This document shows positions 1 through 6,121 of a DNA stretch of 8,489 bases, piece by piece. The stretch lies in the NCBI GenBank assembly GCA_011371325.1, contig DRQV01000270.1, forward strand, positions 1-8,489, read 5' to 3'. This stretch comes from Thioploca sp. (GTDB lineage: Bacteria; Pseudomonadota; Gammaproteobacteria; Beggiatoales; Beggiatoaceae). Position 1 is the stretch's first letter. Each line of letters starts with the position of its first letter. Below the pieces are notes generated by a model. That model was not told where the DNA came from and did not search any database. It saw only the letters and a list, made by a program, of their open reading frames with translations. Both the position numbers and the translations under genes were made by a program.

Positions 1-2
1 AA

Positions 3-467
3 GATATTGCAGAAATAAATTCAGGACAAGATATTTATAAAGCAAAAAGAACAAAAGGAAATATTCCTTATGTTACCGCAACTGCATTAAATAATGGAAT
101 TGGCTATTATGTTGGAAACAATAATAAAACATTAGAAAAAGGTTGTTTATCTGTAAATCGTAATGGTTCTGTTGGTTATTCATTTTATCACGATTATTCA
201 GCATTATTTTCAAATGATTGTCGTAAACTAAGATTAAAGTATCCTTCAAAACACGTTGGAATATTTATTTCTCAACAAATTACAAGACAAAAAGACAAAT
301 ACGGATACGGTTATAAAATGGGAACAGCAAGAATAAAACGACAAAGAATAATGTTACCAATTAACGAAAATAAAGCACCTGATTATGAATATATGGAAAA
401 CTACATGAAACAACTTGAACTTAAAAAACTGAAAAAATATTTACAATACAAAACGATAGAAAATTAA
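3..467 (+). CDS. Restriction-modification DNA-specificity (S) subunit, C-terminal part (5' end outside window)
   Basis: An open frame enters from the left edge and ends at TAA 465-467, giving 154 visible residues with no start codon in the window. The text reads like the target-recognition domain of type I or BcgI-like specificity subunits. An N-terminal stretch IPYVTATALNNGIGYYVG is followed by CLSVNRNGSVGYSFYH, then the C-terminal signature GTARIKRQRIMLP and a short helix DYEYMENYMKQLELKKL. Such subunits direct a partner methyltransferase/nuclease to its DNA target. The GTARIKRQ...LP segment and the terminal YEYME helix are what I recall from the BcgI-type 'subunit S' family; this is recognition by eye, not a search. 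The catalytic partner should lie to the left of the window. Type I HsdS is the alternative assignment. The gene's true length and start cannot be judged here. Confidence 0.8.
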   Translation, partial: DIAEINSGQDIYKAKRTKGNIPYVTATALNNGIGYYVGNNNKTLEKGCLSVNRNGSVGYSFYHDYSALFSNDCRKLRLKYPSKHVGIFISQQITRQKDKYGYGYKMGTARIKRQRIMLPINENKAPDYEYMENYMKQLELKKLKKYLQYKTIEN

Positions 468-596
468 AAAATAGGCACAACATTCATTCAATTTACTGGC
501 GGTTTTGATAAAGCGAATATTCCAATAGCAATTTCTGACCTTGCAACTCCACAAACTACTGAGTAGAGATATATTGGTATTAAGGAAATATTTGAA
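468..596 (+). other. Short in-frame open stretch after the S-subunit stop; no recognisable gene
   Basis: The frame of the S subunit stays open for 32 more sense codons after its TAA, up to TAG 564-566. It reads approximately KIGTTFIQFTGGFDKANI and then PIAISDLATPQTTE. There is no ATG, GTG or TTG in this frame between the two stops. It is therefore either untranslated or a remnant of a gene tail left by rearrangement. The residue mix is protein-like rather than the K/N/I-rich text expected of random AT-rich DNA, but I do not recognise a family. Positions 567-596 hold nothing I can name. Confidence 0.25.
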
Positions 597-673
597 TGGT
601 GGGCCTGGTAGGACTTGAACCTACGACCTGCCGATTATGAGTCGGATGCTCTAACCAGCTGAGCTACAGGCCC
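597..673 (-). tRNA. tRNA with anticodon CAU (tRNA-Ile2, lysidine-modified, or elongator tRNA-Met)
   Basis: The reverse complement folds as a complete 77-nt cloverleaf. It has a perfect 7-bp acceptor stem GGGCCTG/CAGGCCC, a D arm GCTC...GAGC, an anticodon loop CTCATAA (CAU) and a 5-nt variable loop. The T arm is GTAGG-TTCAAGT-CCTAC, and discriminator A is followed by an encoded CCA at 597-599. The loop and overall form exclude initiator tRNA, which lacks the 1-72 pair. Between the two elongator types with CAU, the C4-G69 and C5-G68 acceptor pairs and the CGA/TCG inner anticodon stem resemble tRNA-Ile2, the substrate of TilS, more than E. coli elongator tRNA-Met. I favour Ile2, but this cannot be settled by eye. 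The first anticodon-stem pair (T27/C43) is mismatched. Confidence 0.95.
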
Positions 674-697
674 TTTTATTTATAAGGGAACCCAAGT

Positions 698-725
698 ATT
701 ATATCATGTTACAGAAAAAATACAA
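698..725 (-). promoter_or_regulatory. Promoter of the CAU tRNA gene
   Basis: On the minus strand, TTGTAT (720-725) and TATAAT (698-703) are separated by 16 nt. A TG one base upstream of the -10 makes it an extended -10 (TGATATAAT). Transcription would start near 691, about 18 nt before the tRNA 5' end at 673. This is the best consensus promoter in the window and suits a stable-RNA gene. Confidence 0.65.
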
Positions 726-809
726 TAGTTAAAAAATATTTTGGTAGCTAAATTAAAAACATTCTTTTTTGAATGTATATTTCTAACGATTTACTCTAAA
801 TTATTAAAT

Positions 810-1793
810 ATGAATAAACCAATAGTTGCTATTACATTAGGAGACCCAGCCGGTGTAGGTCCAGAAATTATAGTTAAATCATTATTTAAGCCTAACTTAT
901 ATGAAATCTGTGATCCTATAGTAATAGGAGATAATAATGTTATTAAGAATGCCCTAAAAATATGCAATAAAACAACAGAAATTAATCTTATCAATACTCC
1001 ACATGAGTATCAAGCTGGTAAAATTAATTTAATAGACCTTAATAATATTAAACTTGCAAAATTAAAGATTGGAACAGTACAAGCAATATGTGGGCAAGCC
1101 GCTTATGAATATATTGAAAAAGCAACAGAACTAGCTATAGCTGGTGAAGTTGATGCTATTGCTACTACTCCCATAAATAAAGAATCATTTTCTATTGCCA
1201 AGATCGGTCATATAGGTCATACTGAAATATTAGCAGAATTAACTCAAACCATAGAACCACTTACTATGTTTGAAGTACGTGGCATGCGAGTGTTTTTTTT
1301 ATCACGCCATGTTTCATTACGACAAGCTTGTGAATTGGTGACTAAAGAAAGAGTTTTGGAATATATTATACGTTGTAATAAGGCTTTATTAAAATTAGGT
1401 ATAACTAACGGTACTATGGCAGTTGCTGGGCTTAATCCTCATAGTGGAGATAACGGTTTATTTGGTAATGAAGAAAGAGAACAAATTGAGCCAGCCATTA
1501 AAGAAGCTCAAAAATTGGGCTATAATGTAGTAGGACCAGTAGGTGCAGATTCTGTATTTCATCAAGCAGTACAGGGTTATTATAATTCAGTGTTATCGCT
1601 GTATCATGATCAAGGTCATATTGCAACTAAAACCCTTGATTTTGAAAAAACAATTGCTATAACTATTGGGTTACCATTTTTGCGAACCTCAGTTGATCAT
1701 GGAACTGCTTTTGACATTGCTGGAAAAGGCATCGCTAGTGAAATAAGTATGACCGAAGCAATACGATTAGCAGCAAAATATTCAAGATTATGA
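810..1793 (+). CDS. pdxA: 4-hydroxythreonine-4-phosphate dehydrogenase (PdxA family)
   Basis: Predicted NAD-dependent oxidative decarboxylase of pyridoxal-5'-phosphate synthesis (DXP-dependent route), cytoplasmic and normally dimeric. It converts 4-phosphohydroxy-L-threonine to 3-amino-2-oxopropyl phosphate, which PdxJ then uses. The start is ATG 810, giving 327 residues (E. coli PdxA is 329). The frame is open upstream to a TTG at 741, but family homology begins exactly at MNKPIVAITLGDPAGVGPEI. Divalent-metal ligands are visible as H167 (SRHVSL), H211 (NPHSG) and H266 (YHDQGH), with substrate-binding H137 (GHTE). The C-terminal signature is TSVDHGTAFDIAGKG (293-307). No convincing Shine-Dalgarno precedes the ATG. 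The usual gammaproteobacterial neighbours surA, rsmA/ksgA and apaG are absent. The PdxA2/PdtB subfamily (4-phospho-D-threonate catabolism) is an alternative, but no partner kinase gene is adjacent. Confidence 0.93.
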   Translation: MNKPIVAITLGDPAGVGPEIIVKSLFKPNLYEICDPIVIGDNNVIKNALKICNKTTEINLINTPHEYQAGKINLIDLNNIKLAKLKIGTVQAICGQAAYEYIEKATELAIAGEVDAIATTPINKESFSIAKIGHIGHTEILAELTQTIEPLTMFEVRGMRVFFLSRHVSLRQACELVTKERVLEYIIRCNKALLKLGITNGTMAVAGLNPHSGDNGLFGNEEREQIEPAIKEAQKLGYNVVGPVGADSVFHQAVQGYYNSVLSLYHDQGHIATKTLDFEKTIAITIGLPFLRTSVDHGTAFDIAGKGIASEISMTEAIRLAAKYSRL

Positions 1794-2702
1794 ATTTAAC
1801 TCAGCCACTCGTAAAATTGCACTTCTAGCTCTTGGATTAGAATTAATTTCAGTCACACTGGCTCTTATTGGTTTACCAACAATGCGTAATTTGGGATTTA
1901 ATTGTTGTACAGTTACTGGCAAATTGATTGGAAAATTATCACCACGTGCATTATCACGCATAAAACGTTTCACAATACGATCTTCAAGTGAGTGAAAACT
2001 AATTATAACTAAACGACCATGAGGAGCTAATATATTTAAGGTCTGAGTTAGGACTTGTTGTAATTGTTCTAATTCACGATTAATAAAAATCCGCATAGCT
2101 TGAAAAGAGCGAGTCGCAGGATGTTTATGTTCTTTACTTGGTGGACAAGTTTTAGTGATTATGTTGGCTAATTGACTAGTAGTGGTTATTGATTCACATT
2201 TAATTGCTCGAGCAATCCGATTAGCATAACGCTCTTCGCCATAATCTCTTAATACTTTAGCAATTTCTTTGGCTGTTGCTGTATCTAGCCATTGTGCTAC
2301 ATTTTTACCATCTTCTGGATTCATTCGCATATCTAAAGGTCCATCTTGCATAAAGCTAAAACCTCTAGTTGGATTGTCTAATTGTGGTGAGGAAACCCCT
2401 AAATCTAATAATATTCCATTTATTTGGCCTAACCAACCACGATCTTCAATATTTGCTTGTAATTGAGCAAACGGATTATGTACAATATTAAAACGCTCAT
2501 CATCTATAGATTGAGCAGATTGTACTGCTTCTGGGTCTTGATCCAATGCTAATAACCGTCCATCTGTTCCTAAACGGTTTAAAATAGCTTGTGTATGCCC
2601 TCCCCGTCCATAGGTACAATCAATATAAATTCCATCAGAACGCAAATTTAATGCGTCTAATGTTTCAGTTAGTAATACTGGTTGATGAGATAATTTTGAC
2701 AT
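1788..2702 (-). CDS. rsmH: 16S rRNA (cytosine(1402)-N(4))-methyltransferase RsmH
   Basis: SAM-dependent methyltransferase that modifies N4 of C1402 in the decoding centre of 16S rRNA. It has 304 residues (E. coli 313), from ATG at 2702-2700 to TAA at 1790-1788. The family text is continuous: HQPVLLTETLDAL near the N-terminus; SAM motif I DCTYGRGGHT (28-37); LALDQDP (51-57); LLDLGVSSPQLD (98-109) followed by RGFSF and GPLDMRM; RSFQAMRIFINREL (198-211); ISFHSLEDRIVKRF (234-247); and the tail NPRARSAILRVAE. All motifs are intact, so the protein should be active. In most proteobacteria rsmH sits between mraZ and ftsL in the division/cell-wall cluster. Here it stands alone, convergent with pdxA and divergent from a nitrilase-family gene. 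No strong Shine-Dalgarno is visible. Confidence 0.97.
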   Translation of the reverse strand: MSKLSHQPVLLTETLDALNLRSDGIYIDCTYGRGGHTQAILNRLGTDGRLLALDQDPEAVQSAQSIDDERFNIVHNPFAQLQANIEDRGWLGQINGILLDLGVSSPQLDNPTRGFSFMQDGPLDMRMNPEDGKNVAQWLDTATAKEIAKVLRDYGEERYANRIARAIKCESITTTSQLANIITKTCPPSKEHKHPATRSFQAMRIFINRELEQLQQVLTQTLNILAPHGRLVIISFHSLEDRIVKRFMRDNARGDNFPINLPVTVQQLNPKLRIVGKPIRASVTEINSNPRARSAILRVAELNS

Positions 2703-2723
2703 TTATTGCTTAACAACTGAAAA

Positions 2724-2731
2724 TTTATAAT
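2724..2731. promoter_or_regulatory. Candidate overlapping -10 elements for divergent rsmH and nitrilase-family gene
   Basis: The 55-bp space between the divergent starts contains TTTATAAT. On the plus strand this gives TATAAT (2726-2731), 26 bp before the ATG at 2758. On the minus strand it gives TATAAA (2729-2724), 21 bp before the rsmH ATG. Neither direction has a good -35 at 16-18 bp. In AT-rich DNA such hexamers arise by chance, so this is a candidate only. Confidence 0.3.
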
Positions 2732-2757
2732 TACATGGAGTGTTTTAGTTTTAAAAT

Positions 2758-3576
2758 ATGTCTAAAATTGCTGCAATACAAATGGTTTCTGGTTCTAATG
2801 TAGTTGCTAATTTACAGATTGCCAGTCAACTCATTAATAAGGCTGTAGAAATGGAAGCCAAATTAATAATTTTACCAGAAAATTTTGCATTAATGGCTAT
2901 GCAACCCAATGATAATATCCAAATTGGAGAACAATATAATAATGGAATTATTCAAACATTTTTATCTCAACAAGCCAAAAAATTTGGAATTTGGATAGTT
3001 GGTGGTACATTACCTATTTTAGCAAATAAGATACAAAAAGTTAGAGCGGCTTGTCTAGTTTTTGACAATACTGGTAAACAAATTGCCCGATATGACAAAA
3101 TCCACTTATTTGATGTTACAACTGATTCTAACGAAAAATATTGTGAATCTGAAATATTTGAAGCTGGTAATAAAATAATTGTAATTAAAACACCTTATGG
3201 ACGTTTAGGACTCGCAATATGTTATGATTTACGTTTCCCAGAACTATTTCGATGTATGTTATCGATTGGAGTAGATTTAATTGGATTACCAGCAGCTTTT
3301 ACAGCAACAACTGGTAAAGCTCATTGGGAACTTTTAGTACGAACTCGTGCCATAGAAAATTTATGTTACGTAATTGCCGTTAATCAAGGTGGGTATCATG
3401 TAAATGGCCGAGAAACTTATGGTAATAGTATGATAGTTGACCCGTGGGGAGTAGTGTTAACTAGATTAAATCGTGGAACTGGTGTTATTTGTGCGGATAT
3501 TGATTTAAAGCAACAAGCTGATTTACGACATAAATTCCCAGTTTCAAAACACAGGAAAGTTCAATGTCAATTATGA
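2758..3576 (+). CDS. Carbon-nitrogen hydrolase, nitrilase superfamily (Nit1/YbeM-like, probable deaminated-glutathione amidase)
   Basis: 272-residue cytoplasmic amidohydrolase. The catalytic Glu-Lys-Cys triad is intact: E41 in LIILPENF, K114 in RYDKIHLFD and C155 in GLAICYDLRFPELFR. The HWELLVRTRAIEN block and NQGG motif that follow are typical of the Nit branch. That branch (bacterial YbeM/NitA, eukaryotic Nit1) hydrolyses deaminated glutathione, a repair reaction for a transaminase side product. This specificity is inferred from the LFDV and CYDLRFPELFR wording and the length; omega-amidase (Nit2-like) is the alternative. The start ATG 2758 leads directly into the family N-terminus SKIAAIQM. 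GGAG at 2736-2739 is too far away (18 nt) to be a normal ribosome binding site. The gene is divergent from rsmH and separated by 71 bp from the next gene. Confidence 0.9.
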   Translation: MSKIAAIQMVSGSNVVANLQIASQLINKAVEMEAKLIILPENFALMAMQPNDNIQIGEQYNNGIIQTFLSQQAKKFGIWIVGGTLPILANKIQKVRAACLVFDNTGKQIARYDKIHLFDVTTDSNEKYCESEIFEAGNKIIVIKTPYGRLGLAICYDLRFPELFRCMLSIGVDLIGLPAAFTATTGKAHWELLVRTRAIENLCYVIAVNQGGYHVNGRETYGNSMIVDPWGVVLTRLNRGTGVICADIDLKQQADLRHKFPVSKHRKVQCQL

Positions 3577-3630
3577 ATTATATAAATGAGGTTACATAAT
3601 TGATATAACACATATTAAAATTAATCCTTT

Positions 3631-3636
3631 TATAAT
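3631..3636 (+). promoter_or_regulatory. Candidate -10 element of the first coiled-coil gene, very short leader
   Basis: A perfect TATAAT ends 11 bp before ATG 3648, with no good -35 at 16-18 bp (a TTGATA at 3600-3605 is 25 bp away). If used, transcription would start about 4-5 nt before the ATG, giving an almost leaderless mRNA. This fits the absence of a Shine-Dalgarno. The ATG itself is supported by the identical MSSITQ start of the downstream paralogue. Confidence 0.35.
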
Positions 3637-3647
3637 ACTTAGAATAT

Positions 3648-4448
3648 ATGTCTTCAATAACTCAAACTAAAGCTGAAGTTCAAAAACTAATTAAGCTGTA
3701 TAATAAATTACAAGCTGAGGCTAAAGAAGCTGATGATAATGAAGCAACTTTAAAAGCAGCTCAAGCTGAAAAATTAGTTTCACAAATAAACATGCTACAG
3801 GTTGCTCTTAGCAAAACTCAAGCTAAACAAAGTATTAAAGTTGACAATAAAGTAAAAAAGAATTCTCTTAATACTAAGAATGATATTAGTTTAGCAGAAA
3901 AAAAACGACTTGAACTAGAAAATCGTATTAATCATATTGAGGATGCTCAAAAGAGAACTAGGGCTCAAATTCAGCAGTTAAATCAAGCTAAAGCTGAATT
4001 ATCCCGATTACAGATTGAAGCTGAAAAAGCTGAAAAACGTCGTGCTTTATATGAAAAACAACTACCTAAAGCTCATGATATAGCTAAATTAAAAGAACAA
4101 ATTCAAATTAGAGAAACTCAATATCAAGATATTAGGAAACAATTTGATTTATTTCGACAACAAGCCCAGAAAGATTCTGATCTGTTAAGAAGTGAACGAG
4201 ATACTGCTATAGAAAGACAAAAGCAATTGGAAAAAGAAAAAATGAACTCCCTGCGTAATGCTAATAACAAACGTAATTTTTCGAATAGTTTTTTTAAAGG
4301 GATAGTGTTAGGAATTTTAGGAATTATAATATTTATTGTGATTATTTTAAAAACTGTATGGTTAGACGATTTTATATGTAATTTTAAAAGCGAATCTAAA
4401 TTATGTGCTACGCTTGAAATACAGGTGAATAAACGTTCTATACAATAA
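3648..4448 (+). CDS. Coiled-coil protein with one C-terminal membrane helix; paralogue of the next gene's N-terminal part
   Basis: 266 residues, no family recognised. There is no signal peptide. Residues 1-205 are almost entirely charged/Ala/Gln/Leu-rich helix with coiled-coil character, strongest at about 80-200 and probably interrupted by a Lys/Asn-rich linker at about 60-80. One hydrophobic helix follows at about 216-238 (GIVLGILGIIIFIVIILKTVW), then a 28-residue tail with Cys244 and Cys253. Basic residues before the helix (NNKRN, FFK) predict the coiled coil in the cytoplasm and the tail in the periplasm. Residues 1-60 match the downstream protein at 42 of 60 positions by hand count. Two further blocks are similar (RINHIEDAQ... 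at 94-121 and QQAQKDSDLL at 171-180), whereas membrane helix and tail differ. It lacks the FGE-like domain of its neighbour. It could co-assemble with the neighbour through the shared coiled coil (inference). Confidence 0.8.
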   Translation: MSSITQTKAEVQKLIKLYNKLQAEAKEADDNEATLKAAQAEKLVSQINMLQVALSKTQAKQSIKVDNKVKKNSLNTKNDISLAEKKRLELENRINHIEDAQKRTRAQIQQLNQAKAELSRLQIEAEKAEKRRALYEKQLPKAHDIAKLKEQIQIRETQYQDIRKQFDLFRQQAQKDSDLLRSERDTAIERQKQLEKEKMNSLRNANNKRNFSNSFFKGIVLGILGIIIFIVIILKTVWLDDFICNFKSESKLCATLEIQVNKRSIQ

Positions 4449-5135
4449 TTTTCTAAATTCTTTATCCAAATTTTGGGATTGGCATTAACCAATTATTCAC
4501 ATTTATCTAGTTTTAAACTGCGAGAATATTAATTGTGTCCTCAATAACTCAGGCCAAAGCAGAAGCTCAAAAATTAATTAAACGTTACAATCAGTTACAA
4601 GCTGAAGCTAAAAATGCAAATGCTATAGAAGCTAGGCATAAGGCAGCTGAGGCTGATAAATTAGTTTCACAAATAAGTGCATTACAATTAGCAATCACTA
4701 AACTTCAAGCTAAAGATAGAGAAAAAAAGACCCCGGCTAAAAAAGTTACTACTAGTGAAAAAACTGGACAACGGGTTAATCAAGAAAAATCACAAGTTAT
4801 AGATAGAATTCATCATCTTGAAGAGGCCCAAAATAAAACCCAAGCCCAAATTGAACAATTAACTCGTGCTAGAACTGAACTAAATCGTTTAAAACAACAG
4901 GCCAATAAACATGCAGCAACTATTGTTAAAGAACGTAGAGCTAATGATGAAAAGTTACAACAGGAGTTAGCTAAACTTATTAAAAAGAAAGAAGAAGAAC
5001 AGTCAACCTTAAAACAAGAATTAATTAAAGTAAAACAACAAGCTCAAAAAGATGCTGAGTTGCTAAAAATACAACGTGATGCAGCTCGTGCTATGATGGA
5101 AAGACAAAAAAATCTAGAGCAGAATCAATCTTCTT
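3648..5135 (+). repeat. Tandem paralogous duplication (coiled-coil modules of the two neighbouring genes)
   Basis: The first about 200 codons of the genes at 3648 and 4535 are homologous and in the same order and orientation. Nucleotide identity is obvious around both starts (TCAATAACTCA shared). Weaker similarity reaches about 20-40 bp upstream, with CACAT at 3609 and 4498, TTTTA, and AGAATAT just before each start. Similarity fades before the membrane helices. This points to duplication of one ancestral gene with later loss or gain of the ectodomain. Confidence 0.7.
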
Positions 5136-6049
5136 CATATAGCAGTAAAAAATTATTGATAGTAGCTAGTGTTGTAGCTATATCAGCACTTGCATTAGGT
5201 ATTATAATAGCGTCTATGTTTTCTAAACCATCAGTTCCACCACCATCATTAGAAAGTAATAATCAATATGATAAAAGTATCGATAATAAAAAAACGAACG
5301 AAAAACAAAATATAAAAGCAATGGAAACTTATCGGGATAAATTAAAAGAAATTCCAATAGGACCATTGATGATTAAATTACCAGGTGGTGTGTTTAAAAT
5401 GGGTAGTAAATCACCTTATTCCGACGAACGTCCTCAACATAAAGTTAAATTGAAAGGTTTTTCTATTAGTAAATATGAAGTTACTTTTGAAGAATATGAT
5501 TGGTTTGCTGGGGCAACTGGCAAACAATTACCATATGATAATGATTGGGGTAGAGGTAAACGACCAGTAGTTAATGTTTCTTGGTACGATGCAGTATCAT
5601 ATACTGAATGGTTAAGTGATCAAACTGGTTATAATTATCGTTTACCAAGCGAAAGAGAATGGGAATATGCTGCTGCGGCTGGTTCGGAGACTACTTATTG
5701 GTGGGGTTATAAACTAGAAAAAAATTATGCTAATTGTGCTATCTGTGGTAGTGAATGGGATGGACGTAAAACAGCTCCAGTGGGTAGTTTTCAAGCTAAT
5801 AGGTTTGGTCTTTATGATGTGATTGGTAACGTGATGGAATGGACATTTAGTTGTTTTCGGCCTAATTATCAAAATGCTCCTGAAACTGGTAACATATGGG
5901 AATGGAAAAGAGGTAAATGTCTAAAACGAGTTGTACGTAGCAGTTCTTATAAAAGTTATGAAAGAGAATTACGGACTACCAAAAGGAATAAATTTAATCC
6001 TAATGAAGTTAATTCTGAAATAGGATTTAGAGTTGTGAGAGAGAATTAA
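4535..6049 (+). CDS. Membrane-anchored coiled-coil protein with C-terminal FGE-sulfatase (SUMF1-like) domain
   Basis: 504 residues from GTG 4535, a start supported because SSITQ matches the upstream paralogue. Order: cytoplasmic coiled coil (1-200, Lys/Glu/Gln/Ala-rich); KK followed by a membrane helix at about 207-229; a Pro/Ser/Asn-rich linker (230-275); and an FGE-sulfatase/C-type-lectin-fold domain (278-503). Domain landmarks are LPGGVFKMGS, ERPQHKVKLKGFSISKYEVTFEEY, RPVVNVSWYDAVSYTEWL, YRLPSEREWEYAAAAG, APVGSF, GLYDVIGNVMEW and the end IGFRVV. Positive-inside reasoning puts this domain in the periplasm. Cysteines 401, 404, 440 and 462 could form disulfides there. The family's usual RGGSW is RSSSY here (468-472). 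The two copper-binding cysteines of true formylglycine-generating enzymes near this site are absent, so sulfatase activation is unlikely. A binding or scaffold role is more plausible; the partner is unknown. Confidence 0.88.
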   Translation: MSSITQAKAEAQKLIKRYNQLQAEAKNANAIEARHKAAEADKLVSQISALQLAITKLQAKDREKKTPAKKVTTSEKTGQRVNQEKSQVIDRIHHLEEAQNKTQAQIEQLTRARTELNRLKQQANKHAATIVKERRANDEKLQQELAKLIKKKEEEQSTLKQELIKVKQQAQKDAELLKIQRDAARAMMERQKNLEQNQSSSYSSKKLLIVASVVAISALALGIIIASMFSKPSVPPPSLESNNQYDKSIDNKKTNEKQNIKAMETYRDKLKEIPIGPLMIKLPGGVFKMGSKSPYSDERPQHKVKLKGFSISKYEVTFEEYDWFAGATGKQLPYDNDWGRGKRPVVNVSWYDAVSYTEWLSDQTGYNYRLPSEREWEYAAAAGSETTYWWGYKLEKNYANCAICGSEWDGRKTAPVGSFQANRFGLYDVIGNVMEWTFSCFRPNYQNAPETGNIWEWKRGKCLKRVVRSSSYKSYERELRTTKRNKFNPNEVNSEIGFRVVREN

Positions 6050-6091
6050 TTACTGAAATTATGCAAGCTAATGGATTAATCCTTTTTAAAA

Positions 6092-6121
6092 TTGATTTTG
6101 GGTATTCCAGTGCTATATAAT
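6092..6121 (+). promoter_or_regulatory. Candidate promoter for sat
   Basis: TTGATT (6092-6097) and TATAAT (6116-6121) are spaced by 18 bp. Two bases upstream, TGCTATATA can also be read as an extended -10. Transcription would start near 6128, leaving a leader of about 185 nt before the sat ATG. A second TATAAT at 6191-6196 has no matching -35 and is a weaker alternative. Confidence 0.35.

Noticed and set aside
741..809. Upstream extension of pdxA from a TTG codon (23 extra residues)
   Set aside because: PdxA homology begins exactly at ATG 810, the length from there matches the family, and the extra residues have no family counterpart.
791..994. Minus-strand open frame inside pdxA
   Set aside because: Antisense shadow of a clear pdxA coding region; its sequence resembles no family.
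1293..1300. Run of eight T inside pdxA as a phase-variation tract
   Set aside because: It encodes normal family residues (VFFLSRH) in frame, and runs of this length are expected in AT-rich DNA; pdxA is not a typical phase-variable gene.
2269..2466. Plus-strand open frame inside rsmH
   Set aside because: Antisense shadow; rsmH motifs occupy this stretch on the minus strand.
4124..4492. Minus-strand 122-codon open frame across the 3' part of the first coiled-coil gene
   Set aside because: Opposite the coiled coil and membrane helix of a gene supported by a paralogue; low-complexity Ile/Leu/Asn-rich translation with no ribosome binding site noticed.
6073..6087. GGATTAATCC followed by five T as a terminator after the FGE-domain gene
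   Set aside because: The palindrome leaves only a 2-nt loop with a 4-bp stem, too small to fold as an intrinsic terminator.
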